Shown here: positions 1 to 6,602 of the stretch, piece by piece | How the letters are laid out: each line of letters begins with the position of its first letter | Numbering within the stretch: the first letter of the stretch is position 1 | Assembly (NCBI GenBank): GCA_903884125.1 | Contig: CAISDR010000379.1 | Span: forward strand, 1-10,996 | Direction: 5' to 3' | Source of the DNA: an uncultured bacterium | GTDB lineage: Bacteria; Pseudomonadota; Alphaproteobacteria; CAISDR01 | DNA length: 10,996 nucleotides | Notes under the pieces: generated by a model | What the model saw: the letters and a program-made list of their open reading frames with translations, nothing else | The model's database searches: none | Told to the model about the DNA's origin: nothing | Position numbers and translations under genes: made by a program

Positions 1-858
1 CATGCCGCCCACCGGCTGGAACATGGTGCGCTGCTGGGTAAAGCCATTGACCGAGCGCAGGCGACGCCAGACTTTTGATTTTAGCAGATCACCAAAACCA
101 TAAGGCTCGGATTCTTCACCTGGCCCTGGGTTGATGCCAGCTCCGGGTAATTGCTTGAATCCGCGCCCTTCCGTGCCAGCGTAATGCAGATCAGCTTTGG
201 ACAGATACCCTTCAGAGACCAGATAGGAAAGGAACACTTCTTTGTCATCCGGCTGCAGGATCCCATCCAGCTTGCCACTTGAAGCTGCCTTGGCAACAAG
301 CTCATTGGTATTGCCATGCATGTCCGCCAGGACTTCAAGCCGACGCACCGGCCTATTGGTCAAAGGCCCCGCCTCGCCCTCGTTATAGACGTAGGCCGCG
401 TCATTTTCGTTGACCATGACCTGCAACGGCACATCGAATTCGCGCGTATAATGCAGCGTAGAAAGATGATGGTAGGGTATGCGCCATGGCCCGAAATTCA
501 ACTGCTGGCCATCATCAAAATTGCAGACCTGCTCTTCGCCACCCAATTCCTGAACGCGGGTTCCATTGCGCGCACTCTGACAGCGACCACCGGCAAAACC
601 GCGCGCTTCGAGCACCGTTATCTGATAGCCGAGTTTCGATAATTCATAGGCTGCCGTCTGACCGGCATGCCCGGCACCCAGAATAAGTATATGCTTGCCT
701 TTGCCCGATCCGCGCAAATCGGGCGGCGCTGCCTGCGCGGATGCAGTCGAGACACCAAACGCACTCAGCCCGGCCAGCACCATTCTGGTGCCTAATTTCT
801 GTCCAATCTGTTCAAGAAACTGACGTCTTGTTGTCACAAAAGCAGGCGGAATCGGCAC
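1..858 (-). CDS. Flavin amine oxidase, L-amino-acid oxidase-like, Tat-exported (partial, C-terminus missing)
   Basis: The reading frame is open from the start to the window edge, giving 286 N-terminal residues of a protein whose relatives are usually about 500 long. The GTG at 858 is preferred because AGGAA lies six bases before it; an in-frame ATG at 879 has no ribosome site. Counting from the GTG, TTRRQFL near residue 9 followed by a hydrophobic stretch ending in ASAQA is a twin-arginine signal. The FAD-binding GAGHAG motif (61-66), the ribose-binding Glu84 and a GGR motif follow. ELGGEE and GPWRIP (123-128) match the L-amino-acid oxidase / tryptophan monooxygenase family, where the Arg of GPMR(L/I)P holds the substrate carboxylate. 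The fragment ends in PVGGM, also typical of these enzymes. The likely role is oxidation of an amino acid or amine in the periplasm; the substrate is unknown. It lies about 115 bases downstream of the amidase and may share its transcript. Confidence 0.82.
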   Translation of the reverse strand, partial: MPIPPAFVTTRRQFLEQIGQKLGTRMVLAGLSAFGVSTASAQAAPPDLRGSGKGKHILILGAGHAGQTAAYELSKLGYQITVLEARGFAGGRCQSARNGTRVQELGGEEQVCNFDDGQQLNFGPWRIPYHHLSTLHYTREFDVPLQVMVNENDAAYVYNEGEAGPLTNRPVRRLEVLADMHGNTNELVAKAASSGKLDGILQPDDKEVFLSYLVSEGYLSKADLHYAGTEGRGFKQLPGAGINPGPGEESEPYGFGDLLKSKVWRRLRSVNGFTQQRTMFQPVGGM

Positions 859-883
859 TTGATGTTCCTGTAATATCATTCAA

Positions 884-908
884 ATCCAATGGGTTGCGCG
901 CCTTGGAT
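884..908. repeat. Inverted repeat in the amine oxidase leader
   Basis: ATCCAA and TTGGAT face each other across 13 bases, just upstream of the amine oxidase start and inside the gap after the amidase. It could be an operator or a chance 6-bp match. No convincing sigma-70 boxes accompany it. Confidence 0.2.
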
Positions 909-972
909 CAATGCGCTCATGCCCCACCATTTCGAACTAGCAATATCTGTTCCAGTTTATGTGACGCGCCGA

Positions 973-2334
973 TCAAGCTGTTCGAAGCAATTTTTCGATG
1001 CCAAGGGCCAGCGAAAAAAGTCTCTGGTCATCATTGGGTTTGCCCACCAGCATCAGCCCGACCGGCAGCCCTGCCTGATCCTGGCCGATGGGGATGGTGA
1101 TTGCTGGCAGGCTTAACAGATTGGCAAGTCTTGTGTTGCGCAGCGCTAAAAGATTGGTTGCAGCGAACAGCCCCATATCATCGAGCAGGGGACCGATGGC
1201 CGGCGCGCTGATCGCGCAGCTGGGCATGATCATGGCATCAAAGCCGGACGCCTGGGCCATGTGACTGGTGCGTAATTTTGCCAGACGTTGCGCCGCAGCC
1301 AAGTACTGGACAGCACTGACCCCGCGGCCTGATCCAAACCGGCTGCGCAATTGCTGTGACATGGCATTCGGGTTTGCATCTATCTGCGCGCCCCAGTTTG
1401 CAAAGGCCTCTACGCCAACCAGTGTCGCACCAAATTCCAGACTCGCGGCCCCTTGGCGCCAGGGCATGGCCTGCATTCTGGCACCGGCGGTCATGATTTT
1501 TTGAACAGCCTGTCGATAGATGCGGTCCACGTCGGGGCTCAGACCCCGGTCAACCGGATCGCCAGCAAGCCAGAACAGACAATGGTTCAGGGGTGCGGAC
1601 AGGCGTGGTCTCAGAGGGTGATTCATCATCAGACTGAACAATGCCTGCGCATCAGACACATCGCGGGTAATCGGGCCAATCGTGTCGAAGGACTGCGCCA
1701 GCGGTAATACCCCCTCCATCGGCGCAATCCCATGGCTGGGTTTAAAGCCGACCAGCCCGTTCCATGTGGCTGGCAAGCGGATCGATCCGCCCGTGTCCGA
1801 CCCAAAGGCTGCGGCTGCCAACTGGCGCGCAACCGACACCGCAGCACCTGACGACGACCCGCCCGGACAGCGCGCGACAACTTTATCGAATGGATTTGGC
1901 GGCGTGCCGCAGACCGGGTTGATGCCCAGTCCGGAAAAGGCCAGTTCGGTCATATTTGTTTTGCCCAGACAGACCGCCCCAGCCCCGCTCAGTCTGGCAA
2001 GGGCGATTGCATCTTTGTCGGGCACGCGCCCTGCCAGCAATGCGCTGCCACCGCAGGTCTGACTACCCGCGCTGTCAAACAGGTCTTTCCATGAGATGGG
2101 CACCCCATCAATGGGCGAACGGGTCAGGCCGGATTTGACCCGAAGGTAGGAGTCCCTTGCTTCGCGCCGCGCACGCGCAGGCGTTGTTCGCGCAAAGATG
2201 ACATGATCCGGATCGGCTGCTTCAATGCGTTCCAGAAGGTCTTCGACCAGATCACGCGGATCAGTTCTGCCGGATGCGATATCTGCGCCAAGTTCGAGTG
2301 CTGTACGCCCGCCTATTCCCTGCATTCCCGCCAT
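973..2334 (-). CDS. Amidase (amidase-signature family)
   Basis: This 453-residue protein is a full-length amidase-signature hydrolase, a family that cleaves C-N amide bonds with a Ser-cisSer-Lys triad. The triad can be read directly: Lys83 in SWKDLFD, Ser160 in the GGSSSG loop (158-163), and nucleophile Ser184 in SDTGGSIR. The 24-residue spacing between the two serines matches the family. The conserved GKTNMTE (124-130) and WNGLVGFKPS segments are also present. No signal peptide is seen, so it should be cytoplasmic. It is probably not the GatA subunit of the tRNA amidotransferase, because no gatB or gatC is nearby; the substrate cannot be told from sequence. It sits upstream of the Tat-exported amine oxidase on the same strand and diverges from the binding-protein gene, with only 74 bases between starts. 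ATG at 2334 is the first start; an ATG three codons later is preceded by GGGA and is also possible. Confidence 0.9.
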   Translation of the reverse strand: MAGMQGIGGRTALELGADIASGRTDPRDLVEDLLERIEAADPDHVIFARTTPARARREARDSYLRVKSGLTRSPIDGVPISWKDLFDSAGSQTCGGSALLAGRVPDKDAIALARLSGAGAVCLGKTNMTELAFSGLGINPVCGTPPNPFDKVVARCPGGSSSGAAVSVARQLAAAAFGSDTGGSIRLPATWNGLVGFKPSHGIAPMEGVLPLAQSFDTIGPITRDVSDAQALFSLMMNHPLRPRLSAPLNHCLFWLAGDPVDRGLSPDVDRIYRQAVQKIMTAGARMQAMPWRQGAASLEFGATLVGVEAFANWGAQIDANPNAMSQQLRSRFGSGRGVSAVQYLAAAQRLAKLRTSHMAQASGFDAMIMPSCAISAPAIGPLLDDMGLFAATNLLALRNTRLANLLSLPAITIPIGQDQAGLPVGLMLVGKPNDDQRLFSLALGIEKLLRTA

Positions 2335-2382
2335 CCCTAATCCGGCAACCGTATTGGCTGTCCAAAATCCTCTTTAACCCGG

Positions 2383-2406
2383 CGGCATTTTGATGGCAAA
2401 ATCCCG
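2383..2406 (+). promoter_or_regulatory. Hairpin abutting the start of the binding-protein gene
   Basis: ATTTTG (2387-2392) and CAAAAT (2397-2402) form a 6-bp stem with a 4-base loop. It is extended by CGG/CCG beyond a C-C mismatch. The structure ends two bases before the ATG at 2409 and no Shine-Dalgarno site is visible there. It may act as an operator for the divergent pair or affect translation; there is no direct proof. Confidence 0.3.
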
Positions 2407-2408
2407 GC

Positions 2409-3224
2409 ATGGTCAAAGTGCTTGTTTTCTGCCTGCTCTGCCTTTGCGCATGTTTTGCCACTGACGCCTGGGCCGGTGCGGTATTGGATCGCGTCATGGC
2501 GCGCCATGTGCTGGTAGGGGCCGTGTCCGACGGGTTTCCGCCTGTCGCGTTTCTTGACCCGGTAACGGGCGAACTTGCCGGGTTTGACGTTGATGTGACC
2601 AGGGCGATTGCAACCCGACTGAAAGTGGGCGTAAAGCTGGTAACGCCCTCCTGGGACATGACAGTCGCCGGTCACTGGGCCGATCGGTTTGATATTGCGG
2701 TCGGATCGATGACCCCCTCCCGTGATCGAATGCGGGTACTGGATTTTCCAGCTGTCTATTATCGATGGCCCGTTGCCTTTGCCGTGCACAAGGATGCTGC
2801 AAACATTACGCGGATTGAAGATCTGGCAGGCAGGAAAATCGGTCTATGCTCGGCTTGTTCTGCCGAAGCATGGTTTGATGGCACCCTGTCGCTGATGGAA
2901 CCGGTCGCCGCACCACCCCGAATAAAGATGATCAAGGTTGTCTATGAAGGGGAAGGAACCGCGTTTGATGATCTGCGTCTGGGTGCGGGCAAGCGGCTGG
3001 ATGCTGTGTTGTCTAACCGCCCGACTATCGAGGCTGCTATTGCAAAAGGCTATCCCTTTCGGCTCTTAAGTCCGGATGCTTTCTATGAACCGCTGGCGAT
3101 TGCCATCGACAAGGGCGACGTGGAATTTTCAAGAACACTGGCACAGGCCGTTGCTGATCTGCGACAGGATGGTACGCTCACCCGCCTTTCCCTGCGCTGG
3201 TTCGGCGCGGATCTGACCAGGTAG
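2409..3224 (+). CDS. Periplasmic amino-acid-type substrate-binding protein (SBP_bac_3 family)
   Basis: The protein has 271 residues, typical of family 3 solute-binding proteins. A signal peptide covers residues 1-22, with a hydrophobic, cysteine-rich core and an AWA cleavage site. The first lobe shows the family pattern: FPPVAFLDPVTGELAGFDVDV (a PPF-like entry followed by GFDVDV), then SWD (81-83), DIAVGSMTPSR (95-105) and LDF. Arg105 is at the place where amino-acid binders hold the ligand carboxylate. In the second lobe the usual GSTxE-type ligand loop is replaced by GLCSACSAEAW, with Cys147 and Cys150 in a CxxC arrangement, which is unusual. No permease or ATPase gene is adjacent, so it either serves a transporter encoded elsewhere or acts as a stand-alone sensor or scavenger. 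The next gene starts 8 bases downstream and is probably co-transcribed. Confidence 0.85.
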   Translation: MVKVLVFCLLCLCACFATDAWAGAVLDRVMARHVLVGAVSDGFPPVAFLDPVTGELAGFDVDVTRAIATRLKVGVKLVTPSWDMTVAGHWADRFDIAVGSMTPSRDRMRVLDFPAVYYRWPVAFAVHKDAANITRIEDLAGRKIGLCSACSAEAWFDGTLSLMEPVAAPPRIKMIKVVYEGEGTAFDDLRLGAGKRLDAVLSNRPTIEAAIAKGYPFRLLSPDAFYEPLAIAIDKGDVEFSRTLAQAVADLRQDGTLTRLSLRWFGADLTR

Positions 3225-3232
3225 CGCACACA

Positions 3233-3607
3233 ATGGCACCACGCACCAAAAATGACGCCGGCATCGAAATGCGACTGGCAAAACTGGAATCCAATCAGGC
3301 AGCCATTTTGGCATGCCTTAAAACGATTGCCGGTCAGATTGAACAATTATCGGCAAAGATCGCCGGGTCGACGTTCGGGAATGATCCGCCTGAAATATCT
3401 GGACAGATCGAAGATCCATTGATCGGCGACGACGAGCCGTTGATCGACGTGGTCTGGGATGCGTTTGCATTCAACGCCGATGCCTATGCCTTCTGGCACA
3501 CCCCGCATCCGGCACTGGGCAACAAGGCTCCAAAAGCTGTGGCCCAGGACAAAAAGGCCCAGGTCATCATCCGTCAATTGATCGCGCAGATCAGGGCAGA
3601 ACGCTAG
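3233..3607 (+). CDS. Small protein with an MbcA/ParS/Xre antitoxin-like C-terminus
   Basis: This 124-residue protein has no signal peptide. Residues about 11-43 are a predicted amphipathic helix or short coiled coil (MRLAKLESNQAAIL and on). An acidic linker at about 50-75 follows. Residues about 77-122 read NADAYAFWHTPHPALGNKAP and continue to a final helix. This closely follows the toxin-binding domain of MbcA/ParS/Xre antitoxins (PF09722, formerly DUF2384): Trp, TPNPALGG, xxP, then a helical end. That assignment is from memory of the family pattern, not a search. Such antitoxins normally have a DNA-binding N-terminus and a RES-type toxin next door; neither is here. It follows the binding-protein gene with 8 bases between, so the two may share a transcript. 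It may be an orphan regulator or simply a protein with this fold. Confidence 0.65.
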   Translation: MAPRTKNDAGIEMRLAKLESNQAAILACLKTIAGQIEQLSAKIAGSTFGNDPPEISGQIEDPLIGDDEPLIDVVWDAFAFNADAYAFWHTPHPALGNKAPKAVAQDKKAQVIIRQLIAQIRAER

Positions 3608-3742
3608 CAAGCACCAGCAAATTCAGTGTCCGGCTTTTCGATTTTGCGGTCATGCGCCTGATATGGATTTGCATGCGGTCAAGAAATATCTGAAAATAGA
3701 ATAAAATTTTAATAATTCCACGCAACACAGGAGTGCCGAAAC
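3608..3742. other. Intergenic region without a gene
   Basis: No coding frame or RNA is supported here. The right half is AT-rich (a TAAAATTTTAATAATT run near 3701-3717) and probably carries the promoter of the secreted protein that follows. No -35/-10 pair with normal spacing was found. Confidence 0.4.
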
Positions 3743-4069
3743 ATGCCGAAGCTGTTTAACCTGTTGATTTTGTGTGGAATTATCCTCTCGCTTCAGCCTG
3801 CGCAGGCGGGCACGGGAATCAATTCGGAAGTCTATAAAAAGACCTATAATCAAATGATCAGCGCAGGGAAGTCGGAATTTCAGGCACGGACCTATGCCGA
3901 AGGATTCGCGCTGGGCAAAGAATCGGGCCTGACCGATGCGCGCGCCAAACAATTCGGCGATTCCTATCTGCAAGCCTATACCTCAGCCCGCGATCAGGGC
4001 CGCAAATGCCCCAGAGACTGCGAAGCCTATGCCAACGATTTCGCCTGGCAGGTGGTCAGGGCCAAGTAG
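3743..4069 (+). CDS. Small secreted repeat protein, function unknown
   Basis: The product has 108 residues and is not recognised. A clear Sec signal peptide spans residues 1-22, cleaving after AQA, so the mature protein is about 86 residues in the periplasm or outside. AGGAG lies eight bases before the ATG, which fixes the start. The mature part consists of three similar helical units built on a Gly, then about nine to ten residues, then aromatic-(A/G)-(E/D)-X-aromatic: G42 with Y51AEGF55, G62 with F71GDSY75, and G86 with Y96ANDF100. Cys89 and Cys93 lie in the third unit and could form a disulfide. The gene stands alone, convergent with the tRNA-Ser gene. Confidence 0.75.
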   Translation: MPKLFNLLILCGIILSLQPAQAGTGINSEVYKKTYNQMISAGKSEFQARTYAEGFALGKESGLTDARAKQFGDSYLQAYTSARDQGRKCPRDCEAYANDFAWQVVRAK

Positions 4070-4089
4070 GGACACGAGCAGACGTTCGC

Positions 4090-4180
4090 TGGCGGAGGGG
4101 GCGGGATTCGAACCCGCGAGGGGCTATTAACCCCTACACACTTTCCAGGCGTGCGCCTTCGACCGCTCGGCCACCCCTCC
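4090..4180 (-). tRNA. tRNA-Ser (anticodon GGA)
   Basis: The minus strand folds into a class II tRNA of 91 bases including an encoded CCA. The acceptor stem is GGAGGGG paired with CCCCTCC, with discriminator G. The D-arm begins GCCGAGCGG. The anticodon stem CACGC/GTGTG carries the loop CTGGAAA, so the anticodon is GGA (complement at 4144-4146). The long variable arm AGGGG...CCCCT is typical of serine tRNAs. The T-arm is CGGG TTCGAAT CCCG. It reads UCC and UCU codons. Confidence 0.97.
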
Positions 4181-4233
4181 ATCTTGCCGGTCGGGCCAGC
4201 CATTGTCTTGGCGGGTCCGGCTGCGAGCCGCGC

Positions 4234-4261
4234 AATATAACCAGATCGTGCGCCGGTGCAA
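4234..4261 (-). promoter_or_regulatory. Promoter of tRNA-Ser
   Basis: On the minus strand, TTGCAC (-35) and TATATT (-10) are 16 bases apart. A GC-rich stretch follows the -10 box, as is usual for stable-RNA promoters. Transcription would begin near 4227, about 47 bases before the mature tRNA. Confidence 0.6.
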
Positions 4262-4280
4262 GCCACAGGGGGTCACGGGG

Positions 4281-4312
4281 GCCAAATTGGGTATGTGGAC
4301 ACCCAAAATGGC
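4281..4312. repeat. Imperfect 32-base inverted repeat upstream of the tRNA promoter
   Basis: GCCA pairs with TGGC, then an AA/AA internal loop, then TTGGGT pairs with ACCCAA around an 8-base loop. It lies about 20 bases upstream of the tRNA -35 box and 100 bases before the small membrane-protein gene. It has no following T-tract, so it is not a standard terminator; an operator is possible. Apart from this and the tRNA promoter, nothing else is seen in 4181-4411. Confidence 0.3.
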
Positions 4313-4411
4313 TAAACAACTCAGATTTTGAGCAACTATGATTGCTAGGCGGCAAAAGAATCACTAGCGTCCTTTAACTGTCGCATCTGCCGATCCATTC
4401 TGTGGGCGGCG

Positions 4412-4711
4412 ATGGGGGTCGATTTGCTGATATTCTGGCGGGGAATTTTTTATCTGTTTGCGGCCCTTGGTCTTGGGACCCTGGGGGCAGACCTGCTGCG
4501 CGGGCTTGAGGAAGGGCATCTCGCCCTGCGCTCGATCGCGGATTTTTGGGCTGCAGGCGGCCTGCCAGGCATTGGATATGTTCTTGATGCCCCTGATCCC
4601 GGCAGGGTGTTTTTGGGGCAGTCGGCAGCCCTATTTTTCCTGCTTCTGGCCGGTATATTCTGGGCCATTGGTCGACAAAGCGCCCGTCGGTATCGCCGGA
4701 TATTTAAATAA
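4412..4711 (+). CDS. Small two-helix membrane protein, function unknown
   Basis: The product has 99 residues and is not recognised. Two hydrophobic helices are visible, at about residues 5-27 (LLIFWRGIFYLFAALGLGTL) and 67-87 (FLGQSAALFFLLLAGIFWAI). A polar loop of about 40 residues lies between them and contains GGLPGIGYVLDAPDPGR. The C-terminus is strongly basic (RQSARRYRRIFK), which suggests that end stays in the cytoplasm and places the loop inside-out-inside. A purine-rich GGGCGGCG precedes the ATG. The gene converges on lepA with only 22 bases between their stop codons and no clear terminator. Confidence 0.72.
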   Translation: MGVDLLIFWRGIFYLFAALGLGTLGADLLRGLEEGHLALRSIADFWAAGGLPGIGYVLDAPDPGRVFLGQSAALFFLLLAGIFWAIGRQSARRYRRIFK

Positions 4712-4733
4712 CTGCCAGCAACCGGTCAGCATC

Positions 4734-6536
4734 CTAGTCAGCATCAACCTTAAGGGCTGCGATAAATGCCTCTTGGGGGATGTCCACGCGGCCAAACTGG
4801 TGCATGCGCTTCTTGCCCTCTTTCTGCTTTTCCAAAAGCTTTTTCTTGCGGGTCGCATCGCCGCCATAACATTTGGCCGTGACGTCCTTGCGCAGGGCAC
4901 GAATGGTCTCGCGCGCGATGATACGGCCGCCAATGGCCGCCTGAACCGGGATCTGGAACATATGCGGCGGGATAAGGTCTTTTAGCTTTTCGCACATGGC
5001 ACGCCCCCGGCTCTCTGCCCGGGCGCGATGGACGATCATGGCCAGGGCATCGACCGGTTCGGCATTGACCAGAAGCGACATACGCACCAGATCGCCCTGT
5101 TCATAAGAATCGATCAGATAGTCGAAACTGGCATAGCCACGGCTGACCGATTTCAACCGGTCGTGGAAATCAAATACGACCTCGTTCAGCGGCAGTCGAT
5201 AGACCAGCATGGCGCGGGTACCTGAAAAGCTTAAGTCCTGCTGAATGCCGCGCCGGTCTTCGCAAAGTTTCAGGACTGATCCCAGATGTTCATCGGGGAC
5301 ATGGATCGTTGCCTTGATCCATGGTTCCTCGATGTGGTCGATCCTGACCGGGTCCGGCATGTCGGCCGGATTGTGCAGCTCGATCATCGAGCCATCATTC
5401 ATATGGATCTTATAGATCACCGAAGGGGCCGTGGTGATCAGCGCCAGATTGAACTCGCGTTCAAGCCGCTCGCGCACGATTTCCAGATGCAGCAGCCCCA
5501 GAAAGCCGCATCGAAAACCAAAGCCCAGCGCTGCCGATGTTTCCATCTCGAAAGTGAATGACGCATCATTCAGGCGTAACTTCCCCAGGGAGTCGCGCAG
5601 ATCATCAAAGTCCGCCGCATCAACCGGGAACAGACCGCAAAAGACCACTGGCTGTGCAGGTTTAAATCCCGGCAATGCTTCGCTGGCCTGACGTTTTTCC
5701 TCGGTGATTGTGTCCCCAACCCGCGTGTCGGCGACTTCCTTGATCGAACCCGTCAGAAATCCGATTTCCCCCGGCCCCAACCGGTCCACCGGCACGCCCT
5801 TGGGCGTCATGATGCCGACCCGTTCGACGGCATGAACGCCGCCGGTTCCCATCATCTTGATCCGCATACCCTTGCGCAGCACGCCATCGACAATGCGCAC
5901 AAGCACGACAACGCCCAGATAGGCGTCATACCAGCTGTCAACCAGCAGCGCCTTCAGCGGGGCCGTCTCGTCACCCTTGGGCGGGGGCAGGCGGCGTATG
6001 ATTGCTTCCAGCACTAGATCAATGCCGATGCCGGTCTTGGCAGAAATCGGAATCGCGTCGGATGCGTCCAGACCGATCATGTCCTCGATCTGCTGGCGCA
6101 CCCGGTCAACATCGGCTGCTGGCAGGTCGACCTTGTTCAATACCGGCACGATCTCGTGATTATTATCCAGCGCCTGATAGACATTGGCCAGCGTCTGGGC
6201 TTCAACCCCCTGGCTTGCATCCACAACCAGCAGCGACCCTTCACAGGCAGCCAGCGAGCGGTTGACCTCATAAGCAAAGTCCACATGTCCCGGCGTATCG
6301 ATCAGGTTCAGGACATAGGTTTCCCCATCCTGCGCCTTGTAGGTCAACCGCACAGTCTGGGCTTTGATCGTGATCCCGCGTTCGCGTTCCAGGTCCATCG
6401 AATCCAGCACCTGACTGGTCATCTCGCGTGAGGTCAGACCGCCACAGGTTTCGATCAACCGGTCTGCCAGCGTGGACTTGCCGTGATCGATATGGGCGAC
6501 GATGGAGAAATTTCGGATGTGGTCGAGCGCAGTCAT
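4734..6536 (-). CDS. lepA: Translation elongation factor 4 (EF-4, LepA GTPase)
   Basis: At 600 residues this is full-length LepA, the ribosome-binding GTPase related to EF-G that acts on elongating or initiating ribosomes, especially under ionic stress. The GTPase motifs are all present: AHIDHGKST (14-22), RERGITI (51-57), DTPGH (80-84), NKVD (134-137) and SAKTG (164-168). The LepA-specific C-terminal region is intact, with GGDATRKKKLLEKQKEGKKR and then the RVDIPQEAF segment. The ATG at 6536 gives MTALDHIRNFSIVAHIDHG, which aligns with known LepA starts. An upstream in-frame GTG at 6554 would add six residues; neither has a clean Shine-Dalgarno site. A chemoreceptor gene ends 66 bases upstream on the same strand. 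The usual partner lepB is not adjacent here. Confidence 0.97.
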   Translation of the reverse strand: MTALDHIRNFSIVAHIDHGKSTLADRLIETCGGLTSREMTSQVLDSMDLERERGITIKAQTVRLTYKAQDGETYVLNLIDTPGHVDFAYEVNRSLAACEGSLLVVDASQGVEAQTLANVYQALDNNHEIVPVLNKVDLPAADVDRVRQQIEDMIGLDASDAIPISAKTGIGIDLVLEAIIRRLPPPKGDETAPLKALLVDSWYDAYLGVVVLVRIVDGVLRKGMRIKMMGTGGVHAVERVGIMTPKGVPVDRLGPGEIGFLTGSIKEVADTRVGDTITEEKRQASEALPGFKPAQPVVFCGLFPVDAADFDDLRDSLGKLRLNDASFTFEMETSAALGFGFRCGFLGLLHLEIVRERLEREFNLALITTAPSVIYKIHMNDGSMIELHNPADMPDPVRIDHIEEPWIKATIHVPDEHLGSVLKLCEDRRGIQQDLSFSGTRAMLVYRLPLNEVVFDFHDRLKSVSRGYASFDYLIDSYEQGDLVRMSLLVNAEPVDALAMIVHRARAESRGRAMCEKLKDLIPPHMFQIPVQAAIGGRIIARETIRALRKDVTAKCYGGDATRKKKLLEKQKEGKKRMHQFGRVDIPQEAFIAALKVDAD

Positions 6537-6583
6537 GGGGGCGGGGTGTAGCACCTCGCCCCCATCATTCCAAGGGGGCTCAT
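6537..6583 (-). promoter_or_regulatory. Structured leader of lepA with a possible leader peptide
   Basis: In the minus-strand transcript, GGGGGCG (6563-6557) can pair with CGCCCCC (6543-6537), enclosing a further GGTG/CACC stem and the loop CTA. This hairpin directly abuts the lepA ATG. The same G-run can instead pair with an upstream GCCCCC (6579-6574) over a 10-base loop, so the two folds exclude each other. A short frame starting with tandem ATGs at 6568 encodes MMGARCYTPPP and stops at TGA 6535-6533, overlapping the lepA ATG as ATGA. The upstream hairpin could instead be a weak terminator of the chemoreceptor gene, but it has no T-tract. A switch or coupling role is inference. Confidence 0.4.
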
Positions 6584-6602
6584 CAAAACAGCCGCTAAAG
6601 GA

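Noticed and set aside
741..1116. Plus-strand reading frames of 75-119 residues between the amine oxidase and amidase
   Set aside because: They overlap both minus-strand genes, lack any recognisable motif and are shadow frames.
2261..2802. Minus-strand frames of 100-150 residues across the binding-protein gene
   Set aside because: They are antisense to a clear signal-peptide-bearing binding protein and have low-complexity Arg/Pro/Gln composition typical of shadows.
3233..3607. A complete toxin-antitoxin system
   Set aside because: Only an antitoxin-like domain is seen. No RES, PIN, RelE or other toxin frame lies on either side.
4006..4364. Frames of 64-111 residues over the tRNA-Ser gene, one containing RGRDSNPRG-like sequence
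   Set aside because: These are the well-known false translations of a tRNA gene and its flanks.
6558..6579. Rho-independent terminator after the chemoreceptor
   Set aside because: The GCCCCC/GGGGGC stem is not followed by a T-tract on the minus strand. It is treated as part of the lepA leader instead.
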